From Omphiscola glabra (Eukaryota; Mollusca; Gastropoda; Lymnaeidae), in contig OZ024809.1 in assembly GCA_964017045.1 (NCBI GenBank), positions 11,600,307-11,664,306 on the forward strand: a stretch of 64,000 nucleotides of DNA. The letters are read 5' to 3'. Shown one piece after another: positions 1 through 10,783 of the stretch. A program made the translations under genes and the position numbers. Position 1 is the stretch's first letter, and each line of letters begins with the position of its first letter. The notes under the pieces were generated by a model, which saw only the letters and a list, made by a program, of their open reading frames with translations, ran no database searches and was not told the DNA's origin.

Positions 1-316
1 CGACGAAGTTCTAACTTAGGTACGTCCCCCTCCCGCCCCTCCCCTCGACGAAGTTCTAACTTAGGTACGTCCCCCTCCCGCCCCTCCCCTCGACGAAGTT
101 CTCACTTAGGTACGTCCCCCTCCCGCCCCTCCCCTCGACGAAGTTCTAACTTAGGTACGTCCCCCTCCCGCCCCTCCCCTCGACGAAGTTCCAACTTAGG
201 TACGCCCCCCTCCCGCCCCTCCCCTCGACGAAGTTCTAACTTAGGTACGCCCCCCCTCCCGCCCCTTCCCTCGACGAAGTTCTAACTAAGGTATGCCCCC
301 TGCCGCCCCTCCCCTC
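1..316. repeat. 45-bp minisatellite, about 7 copies
   Basis: Seven tandem 45-bp units begin CGACGAAGTTCTAACTTAGG and end in a strongly C-rich half. Copies differ by single substitutions. The array is already running at base 1, so its real length is unknown. Confidence 0.97.
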
Positions 317-380
317 TTTTTCACAGTGCTCGTTAAAAATTATATCTTTTGGATATTTATCTAAATTGAATGACTCGTGT

Positions 381-403
381 AACAACAACAACAACAACAA
401 CAA
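381..403. repeat. (AAC)n microsatellite
   Basis: A perfect AAC run lies just upstream of the 21-bp array. Confidence 0.95.
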
Positions 404-410
404 AATATGC

Positions 411-698
411 TTGATTGTCTAGTCTCATGAACAAGTTGTCTAGTCTCACGAACAAGTTGTCTAGTCTCATGAACAAGTTGTCTAGTCTCACGAACAAGTT
501 GTCTAGTCTCATGAACAAGTTGTCTAGTCTCACGAACAAGTTGTCTAGTCTCATGAACAAGTTGTCTAGTCTCACGAACAAGTTGTCTAGTCTCATGAAC
601 AAGTTGTCTAGTCTCATGAACAAGTTGTCTAGTCTCAAGAACAAGTTGTCTAGTCTCATGAACAAGTTGTCTAGTCTCATGAACAAGTTGTCTAGTCT
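411..698. repeat. 21-bp minisatellite, about 13.5 copies
   Basis: The unit is 21 bp and begins TTGTCTAGTCTCATGAAC. The first eight copies alternate CATGAAC and CACGAAC, which gives a 42-bp higher-order period; later copies are mostly CATGAAC. Because 21 is a multiple of 3 and the unit has no stop, frames stay open on both strands. I do not regard them as genes. Confidence 0.97.
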
Positions 699-990
699 CC
701 CCCAAACGATATTTTCAAAGGAAATACTCCGAGTGTATGGTTTTTGCAGTTATCATTTTTAAACAAAGCAATATTGAATTAGCGGGTATTTCTCCCTCCC
801 CCCCACACTCACAAATACACACGTTTACCCCCCCCCCCCCCAACCCAACTTTCCGTTTCAATATAGTTAATACCAGTGATCTGCAAACTCATCAGTCAAA
901 AGAGCCAAAAATTAAGCAGCCGCACAATTTTTAAAAAAAATTTGAGAGCCAAAATGTATTTTCAAGAGCCTGCCTAATACGTTGGAATCT
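699..990. repeat. Duplicated flank, copy 1 (pair of 2911-3190)
   Basis: Sequence after the 21-bp array (CGATATTTTCAAAGGAAATA onward, through the C-run and into the MITE at 874) is repeated with small differences at 2934 onward. The same 21-bp array precedes both copies, so the array and its flank were duplicated as one block. Confidence 0.9.
874..990 (+). mobile_element. hAT-like MITE, degraded copy
   Basis: It starts CAGTGATCTGCAAACTC and continues with an AGAGCC-rich body, matching the better copy at 3079-3268 (CAGTGGTCGGCAAACTC). The right inverted end is not recognisable, so the 3' limit is approximate. Confidence 0.7.
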
Positions 991-1820
991 GGATACAACA
1001 CGCACCCAGGCTATTACGAAATTTTGAAAGCAAAGCAGTCGTGGCATTGCTCAGAAACTTGGTGGATTCATTCGCGCATGATTGAGATGTCGTCGCTATG
1101 AGAAAGTACGTTGTTGGCAAATGTTGTATTCAGTAACCATTTTGTGCCTCGTGGACCAGCTGCTATGATAAATTATAGAAAGGGTGTGTAACTCCTTTGA
1201 TGAGGATTGGGGATAGTGTGTGTGTGGGGGAAGAGAGTGGGGGGGGGGTGATTTTGCGGGGCCGGTAGGGGAGGGGGGGGCCTGAGCTTGTGGAATTCTC
1301 AGTGCCATTTGCCGACAAGGAAACTTAAGCATTGTCGCCATTGTTAAAAGAGAAGACCATGATTACTTCCCTTTATAACCCCACCCCCCCTCCCCCCAAC
1401 CGAACCCCGAAAAAAAAGAAAAAAAAAGAAGCGGATTGTTGCCCTTTGTTGCAGGCCAAAAGGAATTGTTTCCCTTGTTTTGCTAGTCCCCCAGCACGTG
1501 AATGGTAGGAAGAGAGGATTGTGGGAAACAATGGGCCGCCTGACACCCGGCACAATGGAAGCTATCGAACGGGCATTGAAGGCCCATATTCATACAACAA
1601 TGGAGGGAATAACCCGCCCATACACGTAACATATTTACCAGGAGACATATGTTTGTGTAGAATGCTTGGCGAGCGGGCGGTATTTTTTTTTTTTTTTTGA
1701 AGGTCATTTAGAGAAATCTTCAATGCTTAAGTTTCCCAGTAACTGTAGGTTATCTCCCATCCCCCCCCCCTTTTTTTTGGAGTAATTTCTCCCGTTGCCT
1801 TTTAGTCTAAACTTCTTCTC
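991..1820. other. No gene seen; homopolymer-rich spacer
   Basis: I find no conserved coding signal. The stretch contains G-rich tracts (1230-1280), an A/C-rich tract (1380-1430), a T-run (1682-1699) and a C-run joined to a T-run (1761-1779). Confidence 0.5.
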
Positions 1821-2205
1821 TGTCATACTCTCTCTCTCTCTCCTGCCCTCTCTCTCCTGCCCTCTCTCTCTATCTATCTCCCTTCTCTCTCCCTCTCTCA
1901 ATATATATCTTTCTCTCTCCCCCTCTCTATCTCTGTATGTCTATCAACCCCCTCTCTCTATCTCTCAATCACCTCACTCTCTCTGTTTATATATCTCTCT
2001 CCCCCTCTCTCTATCTCCCTTCTCTCTCTCTCTATCAATATGTATCTTTCTCTCTACCCTCTATATCTCTGTCTGTCTATCAACCCCCTCTCTCTATCTC
2101 TCTATCACCTCACTCTCTCTGTCTATATATCTCTCTCCCCCTCTCTCTGTCTATCTCTCTCTCTCTCTCCGATCTTTCTCTCCCTTTTCCCACCTCTCTT
2201 CTCTG
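1820..2205. repeat. CT-rich polypyrimidine tract with a ~135-bp internal repeat
   Basis: The plus strand is almost pure C and T (CTCTCT with TATAT interruptions). A longer period is visible: GTCTATCAACCCCCTCTCTC occurs near 1938 and again near 2073, and the flanking text repeats too. Both strands give serine- or arginine-rich open frames that are composition artefacts. Confidence 0.9.
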
Positions 2206-2667
2206 TCTCAATGAATCTTCCTAAATTTGGTCTATATATCGAACTATGTGTAATATACTCAGTCGTCTGATACATTACCTCATGACTTACAACGCAGACT
2301 TGCCACTCATTTCACTTCTGATGACGTCATTTTTACGGAGCAGAAACTTGATCAAGCATGCCCTGACCTCTTCACCCAGTGAGTACATGTGTGCTTGGCG
2401 TCGGGGGAGGGTTGCATGTGAGCGTGTGGTGGTCTTAGTCGTATATGTTTGTTGGTGTATGTGGCCATGGGAGTATCTATGACTTGGGCGTGTAATTGCG
2501 TGCCTGCGTATGTGAGCATGGCAAGTGCGTGTGCTTCTCTGTTTGAGCGTGTATTCATGTCCACGTGGTATGTGATGACGTCTGTTCAAAGCTTCAATAA
2601 ATAGTAATGTAGAAAGAATATATCACTTTCTTGATTACATCTCGTCATGCGCTGCTCTTGGGGAGAT
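2206..2667. other. No gene seen
   Basis: Mixed sequence with a TG-rich stretch from 2385 to 2575 (GTGTG-rich on plus). No motif or homologous coding is recognisable. Confidence 0.5.
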
Positions 2668-2910
2668 TTGTCTAGTCTCATGAACAAGTTGTCTAGTCTC
2701 ATGAACAAGTTGTCTAGTCTCATGAACAAGTTGTCTAGTCTCATGAACAAGTTGTCTAGTCTCATGAACAAGTTGTCTAGTCTCATGAACAAGTTGTCTA
2801 GTCTCATGAACAACTTGTCTAGTCTCATGAACAACTTGTCTAGTCTCATGAACAAGTTGTCTAGTCTCATGAACAAGTTGTCTAGTCTCATGAACAAGTT
2901 GTCTAGTCTC
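2668..2910. repeat. 21-bp minisatellite, second array (about 11.5 copies)
   Basis: It has the same 21-bp unit as 411-698, but nearly all copies are the CATGAAC type. Two neighbouring copies carry AACTTG instead of AAGTTG at the join. The loss of the CATG/CACG alternation shows this array was re-homogenised after the block duplicated. Confidence 0.97.
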
Positions 2911-3078
2911 TCCCACACACCATTATCTCCCACACGATATTTTCAAAGGAAATACTCTGAGTGTCTGGTTTTTGCAGTTATTATTTTTAAACAAAGGAAT
3001 ATTGAATTAGCGGGTATTTCTCCCCCCCCCCCCCCCCACACACACACAACCCAACTTTCCGTTTCAATATAGTTAACC
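2911..3078. repeat. Duplicated flank, copy 2
   Basis: It matches 699-873 closely (CGATATTTTCAAAGGAAATA, TTGAATTAGCGGGTATTTCT, C-run, then AACCCAACTTTCCG). It leads directly into the MITE at 3079. Confidence 0.9.
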
Positions 3079-3268
3079 CAGTGGTCGGCAAACTCAGTAG
3101 TCAAAAGAGCCGAAAAATCAGCAGCCGGACAATTTAAAAACAATTTGGGCCATAATTTGTTTACAAGAACCATGTTTTTCAGAGTCAAAAACCCGATTAA
3201 TGGCCGAGCCGCACTCAGGTCGCTAAACAGCCTCATGCGGCTCGCGATTCGCGATTTGCCGACCACTA
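3079..3268 (+). mobile_element. hAT-like MITE (CAGTGGTCGGCAAAC ends)
   Basis: The left end CAGTGGTCGGCAAAC mirrors the right end GATTTGCCGACCACTA, an inverted terminal repeat of about 14 bp with the last base mutated. The interior has the AGAGCC and GCGGCTCGCGA signatures often seen in hAT non-autonomous elements. No coding capacity is present. Flanking 8-mers (AGTTAACC and ATTTATAC) share only five bases, so any target duplication has decayed. Other copies lie at 874 and, inverted, at 13078-13158. Confidence 0.8.
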
Positions 3269-3775
3269 ATTTATACCTAGATTGAAGACGGGCCAGTTGC
3301 CAATGCCGCTGTCGCATAAACGATATATATCTAATTTATTGTTTCACGACGAAAGTTTTTTTTTTAAACACTGGTCATTGTTATAGTCTGAGATTTAATT
3401 TAATTTTTTTTTTTTTTACAACAAAAAAGATGTAAAAAATGTAAAATTCGTTATGAGTTTCGGGATGTGGGGGGGGGGGGGGGGGGGGGGGTGTTTTCGA
3501 CAGAGATTTTGGACAGATATGTTTAACTAAAACTGCGTCTGTAAAGCCATTAATTGTATTGGCGATTTTCAAACTCATGTGGGTCTCGGTTAGAGAATCA
3601 CGGATTCTTATAATTTACGTCACGTGAGTGTGTGCTACCATGAATCTACTATTCTTATTGGAAACGGCTTCACTTGAAAGGATATAACAGCGACTACGTC
3701 ATCCATCAGCAAATTTTAAAATCTGTAGGCACTTACCGCAAACATGGTCTGTGATTACAACTGTTTTGTTTTGTG
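3269..3775. other. No gene seen; includes a G23 run
   Basis: AT-rich spacer with T-runs and an unbroken G-run of about 23 bases at 3469-3491. Confidence 0.5.
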
Positions 3776-3858
3776 GTGTGTGGTCGTTTCATATGTATAA
3801 TTTACTGTGGTTGTTTCATGTGTATAGTTTACTGGGGTTTTTCATATGTATTGTTTAC
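3776..3858. repeat. Short degenerate ~33-bp repeat, about 2.5 copies
   Basis: Variants of GTTTCATGTGTATAGTTTAC recur three times with changes. The repeat abuts the LINE fragment that follows. Confidence 0.75.
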
Positions 3859-4395
3859 ATCTGCTGTACAGCAGACGTGCTAGACATCTAAACCATTTCC
3901 GCATTTGCTGCCTACGTAACGTCTCGGTCAAAGTTGGCAGGACAGGGTCCCCGATACAGAGGTCATACGACGGGCCTATTGTATCAGCATTCAAGACGTT
4001 CCTACAGAAAGGACAAGCCAGATGTGCAGGGCATGTTGCAAGAAAATGCCAGACAGCAGACTTCCCGAAACCACTAACATTCGATGAACTCTCCAATCGG
4101 AGAATTTCAGTTAGTGAGCAAAAAAAGGACCGTCCAAAAGCTTCTCTTAAATCGATGGACGACACTTGTTTTGGACCGTGCAAGCTGGCGTGGCATGCAC
4201 TCACTGTCCGAGCACAATCCTCAGAGTACAAGCGCAACGCTCACGCCCTAGGACCCCAAAGAAACCAACGTGAGTCCCGGGAAAGCTTTTCTGGCCCAAA
4301 ACGAACTGGCAAGCCACGTGCCATTCTCATCGTGTAATATACGGCCTTATGGTCGTCTGCGCATGAGAAGGGCGAACAACAACAATAACAACATA
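3858..4395 (+). mobile_element. Decayed non-LTR retrotransposon ORF2 C-terminal region and 3' end
   Basis: One frame reads RARHLNHFRICCLRNV, then GQARCAGHVARKCQTADFPK, then FDELSNRRISVSEQKKDRPK and ASLKSMDD. This is the order found after the reverse-transcriptase domain in a widespread LINE type (LNHFH.CLR, LRWAGHVARM.D.RLPK, GELS.GKRS.G.QKKR.KD.LK.SLK). Between the first two blocks the matching codons (DTEVIRRA) sit in another frame, so at least two compensating indels are present. The cysteine in place of tryptophan in the AGHV block is another lesion. The 5' part with the catalytic domain is absent. A tail of AACAAC repeats at 4375-4395 marks the 3' end. Family-level assignment is firm; clade is uncertain (RTE- or jockey-like). 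Confidence 0.8.
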
Positions 4396-4511
4396 GCATG
4401 CATAGTTGTTTCTGATATTACTTTGGAATGTATCGCTGTAATGTCTTCGAAAACGATTTAGGGATTATTAATAAATCTAAAACCGTCGCCAAAAATATGC
4501 CAGACTCTGAC

Positions 4512-4705
4512 CAGTGGCGTACAAAGGGGGTTGGGAAGCGTGGTTAGGGAGGGGGGCGGGGGAGTTAGGTCCGCAGGGGGTGGAAATTGTTTTCTTATTT
4601 TTTAAGGGGGCGGCATTTTTGACCAACTGCAGAATTGTCTCGTGGAAAGAAGCAGCAGAAAAGCGTGTCCCGCCCCTGGTGGCACCAACCTTAGCTACGC
4701 CACTT
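4512..4705. mobile_element. hAT-like MITE (CAGTGGCGTA ends)
   Basis: The left end CAGTGGCGTA is matched by the right end TACGCCACTT (last base mutated). The roughly 194-bp body is G-rich and non-coding. It shares its outer bases with the elements at 30385, 32800 and 63276, but the interior differs. Confidence 0.65.
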
Positions 4706-5575
4706 ACAATGACGTCATAACCTCACCCCCACCCCCTCCCTCCTGAGACCCCAGTGCCCTTCATAAGCTACAGAACAAAACTCCGAGATATTCCAAAATT
4801 GTTTTTATCACCCGCACTTCACAAATAGCTCCTCAGTTGAATTTCAAACAAATTATTGTAACAATCCTTTAAACGTTGATCTGCTACTTAATTTTTTTTT
4901 ATCACCAAATCATGTCGCGAGCACGAAGCGAGGGCTTTTCGGTTCGCGTTAGCGATGATCTTATTCTAAAGAAGAAAGATCTTCGGGTGGAGAAGGAAAG
5001 AAAAAAAAAAGGAGGGGGGTGGGGGCAATCTACTTAGGGGGTCTCGTGTGACTTCATTTCCAAGGGACGTAGAGCATATTTAGCCGTGCTTCGCATTGTC
5101 GCCAACTGAAAAGGGCCCTTTTCTCTTCTAGTGTATGACTTATCCAAGGGCTTTGGTCCCAGAGACTGTCTCCGTCCCATCCCAAGTGCTCCATTCTTCG
5201 AGCCAACAATGGCAACGGAGCCTTCGCTTTTATGCCAAGTTAACCTCACAAAATGATATAACACGTTGCCGCGTAGCGAGTTTTTTGGTCAGTGTGGTGT
5301 ATACTGCAACGGGATAGCAGATAGTCGGTAACAAGATATCAATTATACTCGTTTTTTGTTTAGGTGGGGGGAGGGGGGAGGTATTTTCACACTCGAGTGG
5401 TGCAGCTTAGATTTGTATGACTTCCTGTCTTAAAGAGAAGCGCGGATTAGGTTCTGATGACTTCCTAATTAATATAGAAACTTATAATTAAAATCACTTT
5501 AAAAGAAAAAAAGTTATTGCTTGTAAGAGTTTCTTTGAGCAACTGAAATACGACGTGTTCTTATGAGAGTAAAAA
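4706..5575. other. No gene seen
   Basis: AT-rich and G-rich low-complexity patches. A CRE-like TGACGTCAT occurs at 4711-4719. The moderately GC stretch 5040-5290 is open on both strands for about 60-75 codons, but I recognise no protein family. Confidence 0.5.
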
Positions 5576-6165
5576 ACTGTCATTTATGATGACCTCATAC
5601 TGTCATTTATGATGACCTAATACTGTCATTTATGATGACCTAATACTGTAGTATACGATGATCTAATACTGTCATTTATGATGACATAAAACTGTCATTC
5701 ATGATGACCTAATACTGTCGTTTATGATGACCTAATACTGTCGTTTATGATTACCTAATACTGTCATTTATGATGACCTAATATTGTCATTTATGATGAC
5801 CTAATACTGTCGTTTATGATGACCTAATACTGTCATTTATGATGACCTAATACTGTCATTTATGATGACCTAATACTGTCGTTTATGATTACCTAATACT
5901 GTCATTTATGATGACCTAATACTGTCATTTATGATGACCTAATACTGTCATTTATGATGACCTTAAACCAGGGACGTCATTTCGGTAGGGCAGGGTGGGC
6001 CAAATACCCCTGCCCCCCCCCCCGAATTTGCAGGTTTTATTTAAATTGCTAAGTAATGTGGCACTTCCGGTAATAAACAACTTAACAAGCCGACCTAGTT
6101 TTGGTTTTGCCCCCCCCCCCCTCGAAATAAGCTGAAAGGACGCCCCTGCCTAAAACTGTCGTTTC
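5576..6165. repeat. 23-bp minisatellite, about 17 copies, interrupted by a MITE
   Basis: The unit is 23 bp, with core TACTGTCATTTATGATGACC. Common variants are CATTTATG, CGTTTATG and GATTACC. The array is split at 5969-6148 by a transposon, after which one partial unit (ACTGTCGTTT) continues to about 6165. Confidence 0.95.
5969..6148. mobile_element. hAT-type MITE inserted in the 23-bp array
   Basis: It begins CAGGGACGTCATTTC and ends AAAGGACGCCCCTG, which are inverted relatives. It is flanked by CCTTAAAC (5961-5968) and CCTAAAAC (6149-6156), an 8-bp target duplication with one mismatch. Removing the element and one duplication copy restores an intact 23-bp repeat unit, so the array predates the insertion. 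It is about 180 bp with two long C-runs and no coding. Confidence 0.85.
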
Positions 6166-7000
6166 CTCCTAGAAATGGTATCGAAACTTAACAGTTTTAT
6201 TGATTTAATTATTTTTCTTTTCGAAAGCCTCAAATCTGCAAAATACCTAACAGCGTGACACACGCAAACGAGTCACATTATAGACATTGGCATTACATTA
6301 AATGACATAGAACCCATTGAGGTCATATCACTTGATAATCGATTTCTACCCGACGACGAATGGTCTCCGAATTTAATTATCCGGACACTTTATTGATTTA
6401 TTCCACATCAAATTAATGCTCGAAAAATGTGGACGACTTCGGAATTCAGCAGTACCAGAGATTATGATCAAAGGGCTTAAACCGGGATTCCCCCCCCCCC
6501 CCCAAACCCAGTACAGTTGGGGGACTACAGCACGACCGTTAAACCTACTAACCTCAGTATACAAATCCCTCCATTTCGTCCCGTACAAGATATGTTAGAG
6601 TTCGGTTCAATGTGAATTCTTTCCAGTAGCAGCGATTTGTTCAAACATACTGCCCTGGAGCGCACCCGACTCCTCAGATTTGCGATTTCGGACTCACTCG
6701 TTCCTAGTCGAGAGGGCAACAAAAGGGCTCTTTGCCCCGTGCCCATGTCGCCTTTGTGGGACCTTGTCAACGTTTTCAATGGAGTTTTACATTGCAGAGA
6801 TACCGGGCGGTGTTTACGTCTCGGCAAAACAGAGTAGATACACCCCGTATTCTGTTAGTGGCGCCCCCTCCCAGACCGCCACCCCCACCCTTTCTCTCTC
6901 CCTCCCTCAAAGCACTTGAATAGATCAACGAAAAATGCTGGAATGAATATTATAAGTGACAGTCTCGTTGAAGGCACACGACTGTGAGGATCAGTGGATA
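6166..7000. other. No gene seen
   Basis: Mixed sequence. The part from 6640 to 6840 is relatively GC-balanced and has short open frames on both strands, but nothing recognisable. Confidence 0.5.
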
Positions 7001-7152
7001 TATGGCTGCAATATGGCTGTGATGTGTGTTAAATCGTGTTCGTTTGGCCTTCAGGTTCACCGTGTTGTGTTCGACCTTTGGCTGCAGTATGGCTGCAGTA
7101 TGGCTGCAGTATGGCTGCAGTATGGCTGCGGTATGGCTGCAGTATGGCCACG
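7001..7152. repeat. 11-bp minisatellite with a PstI-like palindrome
   Basis: The main block at 7078-7152 repeats ATGGCTGCAGT about 6.7 times; degenerate copies occur at 7001-7025. Each unit carries the palindrome CTGCAG. Confidence 0.95.
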
Positions 7153-7250
7153 ATACTCGTATTTGGAAACAATGTGTCCCTGATTAAAACAAGGAACGAG
7201 GATGGAATGGATACATATCTTCTTCATTCGTTTTGTGAGTATTGTACTTA

Positions 7251-7436
7251 TTGGCACTGCATAGTCCTGCCTGGTACTTCGTGGTACTGCATGGTAGTGC
7301 ATCGTACTGCATTGTACTGCATGGTACGTATTGGTACTACATGGCAATGCATGTAACTGCATGGTGCTTATTGGTACTGCATGATACTACATGATACGCT
7401 TTGGTAGTGCATGCTACTGAATGGTACTGCGAGGTA
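7251..7436. repeat. 10-bp degenerate minisatellite
   Basis: Variants of GGTACTGCAT recur about 18 times with many substitutions (TTGGTACTGC, TGGTAGTGCA, TGATACTACA). It lies 100 bp from the 11-bp array but is unrelated in sequence. Confidence 0.9.
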
Positions 7437-8884
7437 AAATTAAACACTAAAATACACAACGGTAAAAATCCTATCCGGCTGGGTACATTTTCTCGACATC
7501 TCCACAGCACCAGATAAGTTATTTCAGTTTATTTTATACTGTTGTTCCCTTTTGGTTTGTTCGCTCAAGGGGGCATTCTGTCGACACGTCTTTTGTTTCG
7601 GTGTGTCATTTTTTCCATCTTTTCCCTCTATCATTATTTTTATTTATTTTCTGGCTACATTATGATACAGTTTTGTTCTATATCTCTTGAACGTTTAAGA
7701 CATATAGTCTACAGATCTTGAGTAGGACTCAATCTTATGCTAGAATGGACTTTTAACAAAAAATACTCATATAATAATTGGTTCTTGAAAATGTGTCACA
7801 ACCTTTGACCCTGCTTGTGAAACATGTCGATGGCGTAAATTTGCGGGAGTTGGAGCGGAAGACGATGTTCATATTGCGTCATTTCAGTTGGTTTTTTGGT
7901 GGGTTTTTTTGTGAGAACCGTCGATGCCCGTATTTCACTGAGAAGTCCTGCCCACACTTGATCGCTATTTGTGAACGATGCAAATCAAAATCGAGCGGAC
8001 TCGCGCCTCGAATTCGATGAGATAATCGATATGTTCCACTGTTATCATTATTCGCTGCACATCGAAACTTGAATTTTGTTACGGACCGTTCGTTGTATTC
8101 GATTACCGCCGGAGCGCAGAGTGCCCGTTCTTTGGCCATGTCAGCACGTTCTCATTGTGGCTTTTTGTACATCGTCTTCTTCGCGAAAGCGGCTTATCGT
8201 TAGCGAGATTATGTACCCGGGAACCCACTGTTACTCTCAGAACGTAATTGTAACACAACGAGTTAAATGTACTCAGTCACATTACAGCATTATTTATTTT
8301 CTATTCACGGTGGCGTAGGAATATTGTAATCATATAATATCACGAGAAGAAAGCATGAACATTTTTATGTAGAGGAGGAAGAACTCGTGAGTTTCTGAGG
8401 GGGAAGTCCACGGTAATCGGTTGGCGAAGAAGGACGCCAGTTTTCCAGATTTGTTTGCTACGATGGGAATTTATTTAAGGTTATAAAAAGTGTGTGATAT
8501 TCTTTACAATGTAACTTCATCTGTTACATGGATTTAACAAATTAAAGAATTATATTTGTATCAATTATGTGAATAAAGAACTGTGTGATATATCGGACCT
8601 ATTCAATTCTTGAGATGAGTGAGTAAGATTAAGGATGACAGAGGTAACAGAAAGAAAGGACCATAGGCAAAAAGGAAGTATTATATAACATACTGAATAC
8701 ACAATGACATTCAGTAATGCTACAGTAATACGGGGGGGGGGGGGGGGAGAGAGTTAAGCAATGTACGAGAGTTGGCACACCTGATCGATCTATCGAGTGT
8801 TCGATTCCTGGTCGAGTCATCAACCCGGAGCTGACCTTCACAGGAGAGATGTTTCAAATACTGACCTGTCAATGTCAACAATTG
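7437..8884. other. No gene seen
   Basis: About 1.4 kb of non-repetitive AT-rich DNA. Short frames near 7780-8140 are open on both strands without recognisable domains. A G-run occurs at 8732-8747. GTTCGATTCC near 8800 resembles an RNA polymerase III B box, but I see no convincing A box or cloverleaf. Confidence 0.5.
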
Positions 8885-9085
8885 ATATTTCATATGTTGT
8901 ACACCTGATTCTAAGATAGTTCATATACTACCCCCTTCATATTTCATATACTGCCCCCCTCATACAAGATATTTCATATAATGCCCCTCTCATACCAAGT
9001 TATTTCATATACCGCCCCCCTCATACCAATATATATAATATATACTGTCCCCTCAGACCAAGATATTTCATATACTGTCCACCAA
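8885..9085. repeat. ~30-bp degenerate minisatellite
   Basis: About six copies of a unit around ATTTCATATACTGCCCCCCT, with length variation between units. Confidence 0.9.
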
Positions 9086-9520
9086 AATAGTTCAAGAGCT
9101 TACTTTTATTATGGGAGGCTTACTATCTCATATGTTAAAATATTTATCTCATACGTTATAACATATATCACCTCCCGGATTGAATATGCAGCTATTGGAA
9201 TAATTTAACAACCATACAATCACTACCAATGTACAATGTACATACAACTCCAAACGACGTACATCCCCTTTAACATTGCAATGCTCAACGCGTCCATGAC
9301 CCCTGTTGAAATCTTGAGGATCCCTGACCTAGAACTTTAACGCGCTGTATAGAATGTAACTTTATCATTATCCGGCGATGTATACGTATCTCGACGTGTA
9401 TTGAATTCTGGAGTTCATTCAGAATGACTAAGGAGGCTTGGAAATAAACCGAACATAAACCTCATGCACAACTTTTGGTCTTTTCAACTCTGTCCCCACA
9501 CGAAAATACTGGGCTCCATG
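9086..9520. other. No gene seen
   Basis: AT-rich spacer with no recognisable motif of note before the GC-richer patch at 9525. Confidence 0.5.
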
Positions 9521-9529
9521 ATGTCTCGC

Positions 9530-9585
9530 GCTATACAATGCGCATGCGTGCACACCTCCGAGGCCGCCATTGGCGCCGCCCGTGT
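9530..9585. promoter_or_regulatory. Possible promoter-like motif cluster (NRF1, YY1, CCAAT)
   Basis: Within 45 bases there is TGCGCATGCGTG (NRF1-like, 9539-9550), GCCGCCAT (YY1-like, near 9563-9570), an adjoining ATTGG (inverted CCAAT) and GGCGCCGCCC (GC box-like). Such motifs cluster at CpG-type animal promoters. No transcript or first exon can be tied to it, so this is a motif-only call. Confidence 0.3.
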
Positions 9586-10389
9586 TGAGTTACCGGTTTC
9601 GGAAATACCAAAGTTATATCCCCCCTGACACTGATAAAAACAGCCGTTGCCTTACTCCGCTAATTCCAAGTGGTTTATAGGGTGGTCCGGCTTTGTGGCA
9701 GTCTCAATGCGGCTTCTGAGCCGGTCATTGTGGCCTTAAGTGATTGTGTTCCAGTGTTTCAAAGGAATCTTAGAGCGGGGGCTAGGAAAACGGGAGGGCA
9801 AGCGGGGTTGCCGGGGGGGGGGGAGGGGGGTGTCAGTCTATTCGGCTTGTTGGCCGTGTGTAGCGTATCGCATTTCAGACTCTTTATACAGAGTCTGAGG
9901 TCTCCGCCTTATATCCCTCACCACAATAGCAGTCTATGCCCACACCGTGGAATTGGACGCTTGCTTCGGAAAAAAATATATACTTGATTCTTGAAAGTAC
10001 ATAGACTACATTGAAACTTTTGTAAAGACGTATAGAGTGTGGGGGAGGAGGAGGAGGAGGGTAAAGGGTGGCCCCGAGCGTGGGGGTGGGAGAGGGTCTG
10101 TTTACCCTACCTCTATCCCAGTCATGGTTTTATTACACTATTTTGATTATAGTTAACAAATGTCTGGGTGCTTTTAAAAAATTTTTTTTTTTAGCTATTT
10201 TGTTGTGTACTTGGAGCAGCTTAGTGTGTCTCTGATGGTACAGCGGATGTGTCTTGTTGTTGGAAATATAAGAAACCCTTCATTTGTTGCCGTGACTTCA
10301 TAGCGTGAACAGGTAAATTCTGTAATCAGGAATAGAAATTATCAAGCGTCTCATTACACGTGTAGGTGAAACGCATTTGGCTCTGTGGA
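9586..10389. other. No gene seen
   Basis: Includes a G-run patch (9813-9830) and a GGA-rich tract (10040-10100). An open frame of about 105 codons from 9670 has no recognisable domain and ends in low complexity. Confidence 0.5.
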
Positions 10390-10745
10390 TTTACATGGAT
10401 TATCGATCTGGACATGCATATTATGGATGAGTGACGTTGATTAACACATGGATTTGTGATGTGCATATTTATAGGTTAGTATGTATTGACAAATGATTCT
10501 ATATATACATGGATATGCGATGCGGATGTACACGGAATGGTGAGGCGGATGTACCTGGAGCATGGATGAGGAAATAACTGGGAATGTGCTATGAGAAAAC
10601 AGGAATGACTACAGACTACAGTGGATATAAAGATGAACACGTATCTGGATACAAATGATTATGTGTTTCGGGATACATGGATTAGGGATGTGGATATAGA
10701 TTCATGGTGTTGACGATATACAAAGATTATTGTTAAGTGTACACG
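10390..10745. repeat. Diverged repeats of ACATGGAT/GGATTA type
   Basis: ACATGGATT, GGATGT, TGGATA and GGATTA recur irregularly without an exact period, which suggests an old decayed minisatellite. The same vocabulary returns at 27985-28190. Confidence 0.5.
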
Positions 10746-10747
10746 TG

Positions 10748-10749
<2 letters not shown>

Positions 10750-10781
<32 letters not shown>
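10750..10781. repeat. (TA)n microsatellite
   Basis: About 16 perfect TA dinucleotides. Confidence 0.97.

Positions 10782-10783
<2 letters not shown>

Noticed and set aside
1096..1341. Proline-rich minus-strand frame
   Set aside because: It is driven by G-rich low complexity on the plus strand.
1704..2224. Serine/leucine-rich and arginine/glutamate-rich frames
   Set aside because: Translation of a CT microsatellite in several frames.
5034..5317. Possible coding region open on both strands
   Set aside because: Frames are short and overlapping, with no recognisable family.
8780..8830. tRNA gene or SINE head (GTTCGATTCC)
   Set aside because: Only a B-box-like string is present. I cannot fold a cloverleaf and see no A box at the right distance.
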